A DNA stretch of 64,000 nucleotides from Tupaia tana (GCA_026018925.1 JAKSZU010000009.1:38895194-38959193); one strand, 5' to 3'; shown: positions 22,003 through 33,081, numbered from the stretch's first letter. A program made the numbers and translations. The notes: generated by a model from the sequence alone, not told the origin.

Positions 22003-22244
22003 TTGCTTTTTTTTTTGCCATTGGGTGCATACACTCACTGAGGAGAGACAGAGAAGAAAAGTGAGAAATCATCCCGTGGGGGGTGACCACACCACAATCC
22101 TTTCTCCTCGATTCTCCTCTCTGGATTTTGGACACACGCACACAGTGTCTGGTATGGTTTTCTAGCCACTGTGTCTCAGACTCCAACTGTGGTCAGCCAT
22201 ATGGGAATCCAGCACCTTAACCACCACACCACCTGCTGACTTAG
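22003..22244 (-). mobile_element. SINE-A, older antisense copy in the MaLR LTR
   Basis: TSD TATTGGTAGC / TACTGGTAGC; ends CCACCTGCTGACT, the complement of the SINE 5' end. Confidence 0.9.
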
Positions 22245-22348
22245 TACTGGTAGCCTTTTAAGAAGGAGTGAAAACAGAGTTGACACATTCTCTTTTGCTC
22301 TTAGTGTGTGATTCCCTGTGCCACCTCAGGACTCTTAGGAAAACGTCC

Positions 22349-22621
22349 CGGGACCAGCAGTTAGCATAATGGCTATGTCGCTGGACTCCCATGTAGTTGA
22401 CCGTGGTTCGAGTCCCTTACCCAGTGGCTTAAACTCATGCCAGGCATGTGTTCATGCATGCCCAGGATCTTGAGACGAGAAAGGAGAAGAAGGGATTGTG
22501 GCATGGCCATCCCCCCTGGGGGATGATTTCTCACTTTCTGTCTCTCTGTCTATGTCTTTCAGGCGAGTGCACGTGCCCTATAGCAAAAACCTCTAAAGAA
22601 AGAAAGAAAGAAAGAAAGAAA

Positions 22622-22682
<61 letters not shown>
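22349..22682 (+). mobile_element. SINE-A sense copy with a (GAAA)n tail
   Basis: The SINE body runs to about 22594. The A tail has mutated and expanded into (GAAA)n at 22595-22682. It sits in the MaLR LTR. Confidence 0.9.
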
Positions 22683-22732
22683 ATCCCTACAGGCATCAGC
22701 TTTGTACCTCTAGACTCATGAGCTGAATAAAT

Positions 22733-22996
22733 CTTTATTTTTTAAATATTTTTGAAGTGAAATTTTTGCTATAGGGCTCCTATGCTTGCTAGGGAGACAG
22801 AGAGATAGAATAAAGCAATTATCTCCCTCCCTGGGGAGGATGGCCACGCTGTAATCTCTTTTCCTCATTCTCCTCTCAGGATTCTGGGAACACACATGTA
22901 CCTGGTATGAGTTTCAAGCTGCGGAGTACGGGACTCAAACCACGGTCGACTATGTGGGAGTCCAGTGACAACCATTATGCCATCTATTGCTCCCAT
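22733..22996 (-). mobile_element. SINE-A antisense copy in the MaLR LTR
   Basis: TSD AATAAATCTTT / CATAAATCTTA. Contains GGTCGACTATGTGGGAGTCC, close to the young consensus. Confidence 0.85.
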
Positions 22997-25249
22997 AAAT
23001 CTTAGTTCTTTATAAATGACCCAGTCTGTGGTATTCATTTATCACAACAGAAAAACAGACTAACACTGTATTCTGTTGTACTAGTAATTTTAAGGATGTT
23101 ATTTAATAATCTAGACATCAACTTTAAAATATTTCATTATATTGATAAATACACGTAATGTAAAGGAAAAGTTCTTGTATGTGAAGGACATAAACAATAT
23201 GGACTTGGTTAAACATTAGAAAACCGAATAACTGATGTCTGAATTATTTTAGACCAGGGTAAGGTTCTGAGTTTTCCTATTTCCTTGAGTCTGACTTACA
23301 TTGGTGCCTTACTGTAGATATGTACTATTCTGAGTGCATTAAGATACATGAACAAAAGCCTTTAAATGAAAAATCATTTAGGAAATATTGCATTTGGTTA
23401 GTACATAGCCATGTTAGCTCTTCTTAATTTGAAAAATTCAATTATATTAACTTGGAAGGTTTTTTGTGCAAATAATATAAAAAAGATCTTCAATGAAATA
23501 AGCTGCTCTCTACTTACAATGTTTTGAGTATAATATTGGTTTTTGATAGAGAATACTTTTTTTTTCCAACTGCCATTATGTTTCATGATTCTAAAGTCAT
23601 TGGTATGGAGTCATAAGATTTAATTGTGTGTCAATTATGAGTAAATTTGTAAACTTATATGTACTGTAAATGAACTTTAACACATTTCATGTTAATTTGA
23701 AGATGAAAACTAAAGTATCAAGGTTCTAGGTTATAACATCATATGAGAGATTGTTAAGAAACAACTGAGACAAAACCCCAGAGTAACAACATGAGGATAG
23801 TAGTCAGGAGATTGTTTCTAGGCCAGAATCTAACAGATATTATCTATTTAAAAAACAATTCCTCTTTTCTACATCTCAGGTATTTTAAGTGTCAATGATA
23901 AAATTCAACTAGTGATTTCTAAGGATGCTTCCTCTGTGGCAAATACTAATGATGCACACCGATTTTTCTGCTTCTCCTGCTCTTCAAAACTCATGAGAGC
24001 ACTTTCCTACTCTCTTTATCTAAGTGTTTACTTCACCCAATGGAAAGTAGGTAGAAGTGATATGTTCACTTCTGGATCGAAGCATTTAAGAGCTTGTAGT
24101 CAATTCTCTTTGCTCTCCCTTTTCTGCTGATGCTACAAGCAATGTTGAAGGTGGTAGAGTCTCTATCACCATGGACCCTTGAGTGGAAATGATACAGAGC
24201 AAAGACCCCTATAAACTAACAATGAGTATGTAGTGAGAACAAGTAATACACTTATAGTTTTTAAGCCACTGCAAGTTAGAGGTTATTTGGTTCTCATAGC
24301 ACGATCTAACTTTTCCCTTTTCCTAAAAAGCTACCAGAAATATAATGCTGTCATCACAACGACAGTCCTAATTCCTTTTGTTTAGCAGAGAAAACTGCTA
24401 CCTGAGGCTGGAAAGATGAGGATGCATTAACAAAACATTTGCCAAATTAAACTTCGGTTATAAGTTGGATAGTTATTCAAGTCCCTAATGAACTTGTAGC
24501 TTCAGAAGGAAGAGACTTAGTAAGAGCACAATGTTAGTAACAGGAATTAGTTGCTTGTGACAGTGTTTGACAAAGAAAAGAATGAACTCATAAAAAAGAA
24601 AAACAAAGAGAAAGATCAGGGCTATTACAAGGCTGGAAAAAGTAATTACTTCTTGGAAGGGAAACATTAGGATATGAATTATGAAAAGCTTTGAAATATT
24701 GCATCCAAGTAAAACTGATCCTTGATGCAAAGATCAAATTAAGGATAAATCTCCATATCTATTGTTAAACTCTGAAAATAGATTCAGGTACTTCAGGGAA
24801 AAAAGGACAAATTAAGATTGTTGTGCCCAGTATATATTTTTCATCAGATGAAATCGCTCTGGGAAAAGAGTCTAAGAGAATTGCTGTCATGCTGAAGCCT
24901 CCTAGGCTCAAGCTATAGGCCATTAATTTGAGAGATACAAATGAAAGCATTAAAGCCAATAAATGAAATATTTCTAGAAACTATGTGTTGAACAGTTCTT
25001 AATGTTTTTGACACATAAGTTGACTACAATAAAATAGATAAAAAAGCTTACTAAGTTTTTAAAACAGTTGCATTGCCAACTGAAGAATGCCACTGTGACT
25101 ACAAAAATTTAAAAGAAAACTGGAGTCCCCAAGTTATGAAAATTAAACTGGTTGAGAAATCTGTTAAGCCCTTAAGATGTGCATACATGTCACTCTAGTC
25201 ATATGTCACAAATTCTGTAGAATGTTACATTGACATTTAACACAATGTC

Positions 25250-25490
25250 CTTTTTTTTATCTTTTTTTTTCCCTATAGGATGTGTGTGCTCAAAGAGAGG
25301 GGGATGAAAAGTGAGAAATCACCCCCAGGGTGGAAGGAAACACAGCAATCCCTTTTCCATTCTCCTCTCAGGATTTTGAGCGTGCACTCACTTGCTCAGC
25401 GTGTTTTCAAATCACTGAATCAGGGACTCATCTGCACAGTCAGACATTTGGAATCCAGCCTCCTTAACCTCCGTGCCACCTGCTGACTCC
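25250..25490 (-). mobile_element. SINE-A, older antisense copy
   Basis: T-rich start, CCCTATAGGATGTGTGTGCT, and end GCCACCTGCTGACTCC. Confidence 0.85.
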
Positions 25491-25632
25491 ACAGATTTTT
25501 GAAAATTAACCTCATAGGGCAAAAATACTCTTAGAGGTTTTAATTAAGATATTCATCTTCTGAAAATGTACAGATAGGTAATTTAATTCTAACTAGTAGA
25601 CATTTTAAGTTTTATTGAAATGCATGGCTTTT

Positions 25633-25885
25633 GGGGACCAGCAGTTGGCATAATGGCTATGTTGCTGGACTCTCATGTAATCAATTGTGGTTTGAGTCCC
25701 AGACCCGGTGGCTTAAACTCATGCCAGGCGCATGTGTGTGCATGCCCAAGATCCTGAGAGGAGAATGGATTGTGGCATGTCTATCCCTCCTGGGGGGTGA
25801 TTTCTCAATTTCTATCTCTCTGTCTCTGTCTTTCTGGCGATCACATGTGCCCTATAGCAAAAACCTCTCAAAATAGAAAAAAAGA
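25633..25885 (+). mobile_element. SINE-A sense copy
   Basis: TSD GAAATGCATGGCTTTT exact on both sides (25617-25632, 25886-25901). Short in the middle (missing part of GGAGAATGGAGGAGAAGG). Confidence 0.95.
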
Positions 25886-26185
25886 GAAATGCATGGCTTT
25901 TCTTTCATGGTGCTTTTTTGACCTCAAATCATAAAAAGTGATTGGATTTCAGGTAATGATGAGCTGGGTAATTTGGACTAGTTCCTTGAGGACAACTAGA
26001 AAAATTATTTCAAACATAAAACTCACTTGCTTTGAAGTATTTGTGAGTTAACAACATAGCAGAGAATTACTATGTGAGGATTTAGGACAGAATAAAAAAC
26101 ATGGAGGTGGGTAGACATATGGAGTAATTTTTCTTCTCCAACAGGATTGGAAGACTATGATGTACAAGCTCTATCCAGAACATCT

Positions 26186-26368
26186 GTTTTTGCAAATAAA
26201 GTTTTATTGTAACATAGTCTCATGTATTACCTTTGGCTGCTTTTATTTTATTTATTTTTCTTGTTTTACTTTTCTTTTTTATCTTATCTATTTATTTATT
26301 TACATTTTTTTATGCATTCAAGCAAAGTAGGTACAACAGAAAACTTATGGCCTGAAAAACTTAAAATA
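26186..26368 (+). mobile_element. hAT-like DNA-transposon relic hosting a nest
   Basis: TTTTTGCAAATAAAGTTTTA and GGCTGCTTTTA, then ACTTATGGCCTG, resemble a common mammalian hAT/Charlie-type repeat. Similarity may resume at about 30231. Family not certain. Confidence 0.4.
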
Positions 26369-26460
26369 CAGTTTACCCTTGAACAATATGGATTTAAACT
26401 GTATAGGTACACTTACATGCAGACCTTTTTTCAACATAAATATTAGAAAATGCAGTATAT

Positions 26461-26742
26461 GGGAACCAGCAGTTAGCGTAATGGCTATGTCGCTGGACTC
26501 CCATGTAGTCGACTGTGGTTCGTGTCCCGGACCCGGTGGCTTAAAACTCATGCCAGGCGCGTGTGCGTGTGTGCCCAAGATCCCGAGAGGAGAATGGAGG
26601 AGAAGGGATTGCAGTGTGACCATCCCCCCTGGGGGGTGATTTCTCGCTTTCTGTCTCTCTGTCTCTCTCTGTCTGTCTGGCGAGCGCACATGCCCTATAG
26701 CGAAAACCTCTCAAAAAAAAAAAAAAAAAAAAAAAAAAGAAA
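26461..26742 (+). mobile_element. SINE-A, young sense copy
   Basis: TSD AGAAAATGCAGTATA on both sides. A tail over 20 bases. Forms an inverted pair with the next copy, 34 bases away. Confidence 0.95.
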
Positions 26743-26776
26743 AGAAAATGCAGTATAGTGCCGTAAATGTATTTTT

Positions 26777-27041
26777 TTTTTTTTTTTTGAGAGGTTTTTC
26801 GCTATAGGGCGCGTGCGCTCGCCAGACAGACAGAGAGAGACATAGAGACAGAAAGCGAGAAATCACCCCCCAGGGGGGATGGTCACGCCGCAATCCCTTC
26901 TCCTCCATTCTCCTCTCGGGATCTTGGGCACGCACGCACACGCGCCCGGCGTGAGTTGTAAGCCACCGGGTCCGAGACGCGAACCGCGGTCGACTACGTG
27001 GGAGTCCAGCGACATAGCCATTACGCTAACTGCTGGTTCCC
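26777..27041 (-). mobile_element. SINE-A, very young antisense copy (subfamily with GGTTCGCGTCTCGG)
   Basis: TSD TAAATGTATTTTT identical on both sides. Sense B-box region reads GGTTCGCGTCTC instead of GGTTCGAGTCCC. By eye it differs at one position from the copy at 28991. Confidence 0.95.
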
Positions 27042-27283
27042 TAAATGTATTTTTCATCCTTATGATTTAAATACTTTTTCTCTACCTTTATTATAAGAAT
27101 ACAGTAGATAATACATGTAACATATAAAATATGTGCTAATTAATGATTATCAATATGTCTTCTGGTCAACAGTGGGCTATCATTGGACACAGCCTCATGG
27201 ATTCTGCAAACTAGCCATTTTGGGGAAACAGAAATCAAGACTTCCCACTGATAATTCGGCCTCCAGCACACAAAACTCGCGTG

Positions 27284-27596
27284 GTAGGAAGACCCCTTCC
27301 AGGCCTCCTGTCTCTGTACCTGTCTTTGTCTCTCTCCACTTCTGTCTCTGTCTCCTCTTTTTTAAAATTTTTGATTTTTAGAATTTCATGCGGCTCACAC
27401 GCCATGCAGTTTTCCAATTTTTGTTTTTTTACTGAAATCTTTTTAAATATTTATTTTTTTAGTTTTATTGAAAAGTTTTTATCTTCATTTTTGCTTCTCT
27501 TTTTGTTTCTTGTTTTTTTTTTTTTTTTTTTTTTTTTTCGCTGTTGTTGCTGTTGTTTCTTTCTGTTTCCTTTTCTGCACGCTCCTCAATGCTCAG
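27284..27596 (+). other. Candidate intron in the HAL1 5' UTR
   Basis: Starts GTAGGAAG and ends CTCAATGCTCAG. A long T/C tract (about 27511-27580) precedes the AG. Copy A has CTCACGTG joined directly to ATTGAACTTCC, exactly the flanks of this segment (CTCGCGTG and ATTGAACTTCC), with no extra or missing base. Confidence 0.7.
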
Positions 27597-27632
27597 ATTG
27601 AACTTCCAAGTTTGGGAAGAAACTGACCATCA

Positions 27633-28542
27633 ACCAGATGACTGACTAGAAATTGCTGCAGGACCACAAGAAATACGGGGAAGCAGGAAAAAAACCTCTC
27701 CTCCAAGGGAAAAGGATAACACCTCTTCATCCACACACAGTTCAATGGAAATCATGGAAATGTCTGATAAAGAATTCAGAACATTCATAATGGCAAAGCT
27801 AAAAGAAATGGAAGAGAAGAGAGACAATGAACTGCTGAAGAGGAAGGAGAAAGGAGTTGAAGAGTTCCAGGAGGTGAGGAAATTCATGTAAGATCTACAA
27901 GAGGAATTTCATACTTTACAAAAGAATCAGATGGAACTGTTACATATGAAGGCTATAATACAGGAAGTCAAAATCTCCCTTGAAACTATTATAAGCAGAC
28001 TAGATCATACAGAAAATAGAATCTCAGACGTAGAAGAGAAAATTGCTAGCCTAGAAAAATCCACTACGAAGACTGAGAAAATGGCCCAAACATTTGAGAA
28101 TAATATGCGAGAAGTACTAGATACAGTTAAACGTCCAAACATCCAGATAATAGGCATCCCAGAAGGTGAAGAGACTCATAAGGGCATTGATAATCTATTC
28201 CATGAGATCCTGCAAGAAAACTTTCCAAACCTAGAGAAGCACTCAAAGATTCAGTCCCAAGAAATACAGAGGACCCCAAATAGAATCAACCCAAGAAGAT
28301 CTTCTCCAAGACACGTTATAGCCAGATTGAGCAAAACCACAGACAAAGACAAGATACTAAGACTGGCAAGAAAAAAACGGCAAGTTACCTATAAGGGGTA
28401 TCCCATCAGACTAACAGCAGATCTCTCATCGGAAACAATGCGAGCGAGGAAAGAATGGGAAAATATTTTTAACGTGTTAAGGGAAAAGCAATTTCAACCG
28501 AGAATACTGTACCCAGCAAGATTATCGTTCATTTGGGAATAA
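27633..28542 (+). pseudogene. HAL1 ORF1p remnant, copy B
   Basis: Homologous to the intact 331-codon ORF of copy A. It is damaged by an early change after the start codon (ATGACTGACTAG), a stop at about 27888, and a premature stop at 28540 (TGGGAATAA where copy A has a sense codon). A 203-codon open part (27931-28542) keeps coiled-coil, RRM and most C-terminal-domain sequence. Confidence 0.85.
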
Positions 28543-28990
28543 AAGACACGAACTTTCCCAGATAAACAAAACCTGAAAGAATTTACCAGCACCAGACCAG
28601 ATCTCCAAGAAGTTCTTAAGGGAGTGCTATATCAGTAAAATTAAATACAGACACACAGAAATAAGAGTTCAAAAACTAAGAAAACGGGCAACTTAGTTGT
28701 AGGGACAATGTATGGAGATGAATATTATATCCCAGAATTCAATCTGGAAGATCGAACTTCAACAGAAGAAAGATTAAGTACATGAGACAGAACTGATGAA
28801 ACAACATTCTGTGACTTGACTAAAATATTGCGGTTTTTCTTCTAAGCTTTGTTGTACGTTTTTAAAGGATTTTGGTCCTGTTTTGAGCTGTCGATAGGTT
28901 CATGCACCTACTATTTGAACAGAATACTAACCTGTTTCTAGGCTTTAAGTTTCAAGGAAATATCATTACCAGGTCAAAACTGCTTTTCTT

Positions 28991-29281
28991 ATTTATTTAT
29001 TTTTATTATTATTATTTTTTTTTTTTGGAGAGGTTTTTCGCTATAGGGCGCGTGCGCTCGCCAGACAGACAGAGAGAGACATAGAGACAGAAAGCGAGAA
29101 ATCACCCCCCAGGGGGGATGGTCACGCCGCAATCCCTTCTCCTCCATTCTCCTCTCGGGATCTTGGGCACGCACGCACACGCGCCCGGCGTGAGTTGTAA
29201 GCCACCGGGTCCGAGACGCGAACCGCGGTCGACTACGTGGGAGTCCAGCGACATAGCCATTACTCTAACTGCTGGTTCCCC
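28991..29281 (-). mobile_element. SINE-A, very young antisense copy in HAL1 copy B
   Basis: TSD AAACTGCTTTTCTT exact (28977-28990, 29282-29295). Same subfamily as 26777-27041. The tail side carries a TTATT/TTA-rich stretch. Confidence 0.95.
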
Positions 29282-30497
29282 AAACTGCTTTTCTTGAAAT
29301 TACCAGCTGACCTTGCTACTGAAAGTAGTTAGATTACTTATGATATTGTGTGATCAACAAAATGTTGGGGGAAAAGGAATTGAAGACAACTGTATATAGC
29401 AGAGATAGTATAATAAGAGAGTGGGAAAGGGCAGAGGGTCAAACATGGGGTAAAAAAATATATATACATATACATATATATGAAAGTAGAAATGGAATAT
29501 TATTGATGACAACATGCATGATTAAGCCACTATGCCGTTTATTCTAGATAGGAAACCACATTTAGTATGTTGTGATGACGCTCAGGGAATGAATGTTAAG
29601 TAATTAAAACAAGTTGCAGGAGAAAAAAAAAACATTAAAACCGTTGGTGTCGAAATTAAAAAAATGCATATTTGATGATTGCAGTAAGCTATATAGCCCC
29701 AGCTGGGTACTACTTTATAGTATGTTCATTCTACTCACTGAGGTTTATGCCTAAAGGCAGACTTGGGTTCACATATAGGTATATATCAGTCGTGCTAGCT
29801 ATTGGATATATTTGGGCTAATTAAGTTCATTAGCAAATCAATTAAATGGGGGGGGAAAGGCATAGAAAACAACCATGGATACCAGAGACAATGTGGGAGG
29901 AGTGTTGGACGTGGCAGAGGGTGAGGGATAGGGAATCAAGAATGGCAAAACAAAGTATATAAGACATAAGAATTGGAAAATTATTTGCTGATAACATATA
30001 TGTTGATGTGCTTGATTGAGCCAATATACAGTGTATTTTGGATGGAAAATTTATTGGTATGCTGTAATGATGTATAGTGAATTAATGTAATAAATAAATA
30101 AATTTAAAGAGAAAAAAAAAACAGTGAGCTATCGTTAGTTAAGTTTGGGGAAAGTCAAAACATATATGTGGATTTTCAACTGAACAAGTAGTTGATTCTC
30201 CTAATCCTTGTGCTGATCAAGAGTCAACTGTGTTTACCCATTGACCATTGGGATATTTGGGAATTCCAAAGTAGGCAATTGAAAGTTCAAGCCTCTGAGC
30301 AGCACTTTTGAATGACTTTCAGGTTTAGGTAGGTAAGATTTGCAGTTCAGCACCCACTAAGGGGTACTCAGGCCATCTTGCTTTCTAAAATTGGATTGAG
30401 GCAACATCAAATTGCAAGTATCAATGGGCATCTAATAGAAGTAAATATAAATCTTTTCTGGTGGAAGATTATTATCACAAACAATTTTATAAAGACA

Positions 30498-30665
30498 ATG
30501 GCCAGGCCATGCCTTAATCCCTTCTTTTCCATTCTCCTCTTGAGATTTTGGGCACTCATGCACATATGCCAGGTGTGAGTTTTAAGCCTCTGGGTCTGGG
30601 ACTCTAACCACAGTTGACTAGGCAGGAGTCCAGTGACATAACCATTATGCCCTCTGCAGGCCCCC
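30498..30665 (-). mobile_element. SINE-A, antisense, lacking the 3' half
   Basis: Only the head and middle (CCATTCTCCTCTTGAGATTT to CCCTCTGCAGGCCCCC) are present; the CT-rich part and A tail are missing. Confidence 0.8.
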
Positions 30666-30674
30666 ATCGTCTTT

Positions 30675-30719
30675 TTTTCTAAAGTTTATTTTTTACCAAT
30701 TCCATGAGTGAGTGAGAGG

Positions 30720-30775
<56 letters not shown>

Positions 30776-30958
30776 CATCACCCTCAATGGAGTTTTGATG
30801 CCAACATCCACCCCTAGCCTTCAGCCAGCACTGTATCATGTACACTGTCATGCCTGGTGAACTCAGGGAGGTGTTCAGGGCCTTCCCATGTGGGTTACCT
30901 TGCAGAACATCATGTTTTACTGCTGTAAATCTGGAAGTAACCTTTTTCTCCTCATGCA
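30675..30958 (-). mobile_element. SINE-B, antisense, with a (GA)n run
   Basis: On the minus strand the head is AAACATGATGTTCTGCAAGG, then CCACATGGGAAGG, and the CT-rich part has expanded to (TC)n (30720-30773 on the plus strand). This head differs from SINE-A. Confidence 0.8.
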
Positions 30959-30969
30959 CTCAATTTTTA

Positions 30970-31205
30970 ATTTATTTATTTGAGGCTATCTAATTAGATA
31001 CACATACATTTACAATCATTATATCTTTCTGATAAATTAACACTCGCATCTTTAAAAAGTAAAATAAAGACAATGGCCAGAAAAAATGTAAAATATTCAT
31101 ATATGAAAGAAGACAAGGTTACATGAATGAAAATCAGTAGAAACAGCAGGCAATAGAAACAGACTAAAATGAACTCCACAGACATACTTGAAATTATCCA
31201 AGAGA
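30970..31205 (+). mobile_element. L1 5'-side (ORF1-region) relic, sense
   Basis: GAAAATCAGTAGAAACAGCA and GGCAATAGAAACAGACT resemble old L1M ORF1-region sequence. No open frame. Confidence 0.5.
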
Positions 31206-31221
31206 CTTGATATCAGAAGAA

Positions 31222-31443
31222 AAATTTTATTAAGTTTTCTTATTTATTTCTTCCATGAGAAAGAAACAAAGAGAGAAAGAGAGTGCTACCACCAAGAGGG
31301 TATTCATGCTGTGATCTATCCCTAGCCTCAGGCAACCAGGATCCTAGATACCTGTCTATGGCATATACTGGGAGACTTTGGGATGTGAACATCAGACTAG
31401 CCTCAGCATCATAGTGTTGTTACCACTGTGCCACTGTGGCTAG
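31222..31443 (-). mobile_element. Very old tRNA-type SINE, antisense
   Basis: GA-rich part (AAGAAACAAAGAGAGAAAGA), GGGATGTGAACATC as a decayed B-box, and end GTTACCACTGTGCCACTG. Confidence 0.65.
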
Positions 31444-31739
31444 TCATGTGAGAAATTTTTCACATCACCAATTCATCAAATTTTTATAAAATTTTTAACT
31501 GAATGGTGAGATGGTTGGCATGTGGTTAATAAGAGGAAATAGTGTTTTCTTTATGGTATTTTAATACATTGATACATTTTGCACACCTCATCTATTCAGA
31601 GTTGTCTTATTTCTGTGTTCTCAGAAGAATGTAATGTATGGACTTCACCCAATTGCTGTAAGCCGGGGGTTGCTCTTTCCTCTAATCCACTTATCAAAGC
31701 ACCTTCAATTATCCTGTCTCTGAAAGAGAACATCTCTTT

Positions 31740-32007
31740 TTCTTTCTTTTTTTTTTTTTTTGGGAGAGGTTTTTCGCTATAGGGCGCGTGCGCTCGCCAG
31801 AGAGAGACATAGAGATAGAAAGCGAGAAATCACCCCCCGGGGGGATGGTCATGCCGCAATCCCTTCTCCTCCATTCTCCTCTCGGGATCTTGGGCATGCA
31901 CGCACACGCGCCCGGCGTGAGTTGTAAGCCACCGGGTCCGAGACGCGAACCGCGGTCGACTACGTGGGAGTCCAGCGACATAGCCATTACGCTAACTGCT
32001 AGTTCCC
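31740..32007 (-). mobile_element. SINE-A, young antisense copy (GGTTCGCGTCTC subfamily)
   Basis: TSD GAGAACATCTCTTT exact on both sides. It lacks one CAGACAGA unit of the CT-rich part. Confidence 0.95.
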
Positions 32008-33081
32008 GAGAACATCTCTTTGTAGTTTCTAATGACTGTTCTAATAGCTCAAGTTTCTGATAGGCCAAAAAGATTAAACATTGATTTTTAATAGGCAATC
32101 AAAAACAAACCATTGACATCAAATGCATACATCTAAGTGAATTAAGGTACAAATGGAAGTTGCAACATAAAAAACAGGAAAGTGAGCACATGTTGCGTCT
32201 GAGGAATTCCTGCCCTTACCTGGCCTAGAATTGGCAGGTCACATCTTGCAGAGCTCAGTTTTGTGTCATACACTGAGAATTCATCTGCTTCTTACTCCTG
32301 CAGGTGAGTATCAAACAGAGCCTGAGTCTCCTGAGGTTTCGTCTTAGCTCTTCATCCCTATGCGTGACTGTTGCGGTGGACTCTCAGGTTCTAGGGCAAG
32401 CTGTGCTATGGAAGGTGACATAGCAGGCCTGGAAGTCCTGTTAATAATAATAAATTAAAATTGCCTAAAAGAAATGTCATATGTGCTTGATAAAAAATAA
32501 GTGGGATTATCTAAAATCTTGTAGTATAAAGACTCACGTGGTCCAAACCACCACTAAATTTATGAGAGGCAGGTGGGAAATGAAGAGAGGCAAAAATAAC
32601 TCTGAAAAGATGCTGATAGTGGGAACTTGACATGGAGAAGTGTGGAGCAGGTGTCAGCCCAAGACTTACTCAACAAGGTCAAACCCAGCAGGTGAGTCCA
32701 AGTTCAGGAGCATCAGCCTTAAGTCAAAGTAGTTCTGTCTCAGATTAAGAGAGACATTTTGCAAGCAGGAGGAGTACCATCATAATTTGTCTGTATTTTA
32801 TGTGCTCTGTTTCTCAGTTGGCACATCAATAGCTCTGACCTTTAAAAGTTGTACTTTATTGAGCTAGAGAAATGAAAGACTAGTAAAATCTTTTAGCATG
32901 AATGGAGAGGAAAGCAAATACTTTGCAGATGTAGCCTCCCTCCTTCTCTGACAATGAGCATCTTCTTTTAGCCCTACTAAACAAATTGGTCAGTTTAAAA
33001 ATCTGTAAAATGTAAGTAGTTGCCAAGCATTATCCTTTTTTTTTCTGATACATGTTGCTCTCTAGATTCTTCCAGTATTCT

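Larger units (their letters stand above)
21530..23067 (+). mobile_element. MaLR (MST/MLT1-type) LTR split by four SINEs
   Basis: LTR pieces at 21530-21608, 21893-22002, 22245-22348, 22683-22732 and 22997-23067 join in order. The start is TGCTGTGGTTTGTG, the middle GAGGTGGGGCCTCTGG, then GAATAAATC as poly(A) signal, and the end ACAGACTAACACT. A decayed 5-bp TSD CTATT / GTATT is plausible. MaLR LTRs are non-autonomous class III-related elements. Confidence 0.75.
27186..30120 (+). mobile_element. HAL1-like ORF1-only LINE, full-length copy B
   Basis: Begins GGACACAGCC and ends in an A-rich tail (TTAAAGAGAAAAAAAAA). TSD ACAGTGGGCTATCATT / ACAGTGAGCTATCGTT (27169-27185 region and 30121-30136). Same layout as copy A: 5' UTR, ORF1, long 3' UTR, no ORF2. 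Differences: a 313-bp GT...AG segment in the 5' UTR (27284-27596) and a SINE in the 3' UTR (28991-29281). Without these two the length equals copy A. ORF1 is broken. Confidence 0.85.
26369..30230 (+). mobile_element. MER2-like (Tigger/pogo) element hosting SINEs and HAL1
   Basis: Pieces at 26369-26460, 26743-26776, 27042-27185 and 30121-30230. The left end is CAGTTTACCCTTGAACAA, and the right end TCAAGAGTCAACTG is its inverted repeat. The left end is preceded by TA, the pogo target. Interior motifs such as ATAATACATGTAACATATAA fit MER2. It holds two SINEs and HAL1 copy B. Confidence 0.7.

Noticed and set aside
23073-25249. Possible host exon in the longest stretch without recognised repeats
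   Set aside because: Longest frames are about 80 codons without protein-like composition, and no splice-bounded conserved segment is visible.
32301-32310. CAGGTGAGTA, a perfect splice-donor consensus
   Set aside because: No open frame, matching acceptor or conserved coding sequence nearby; chance occurrence is likely in 64 kb.
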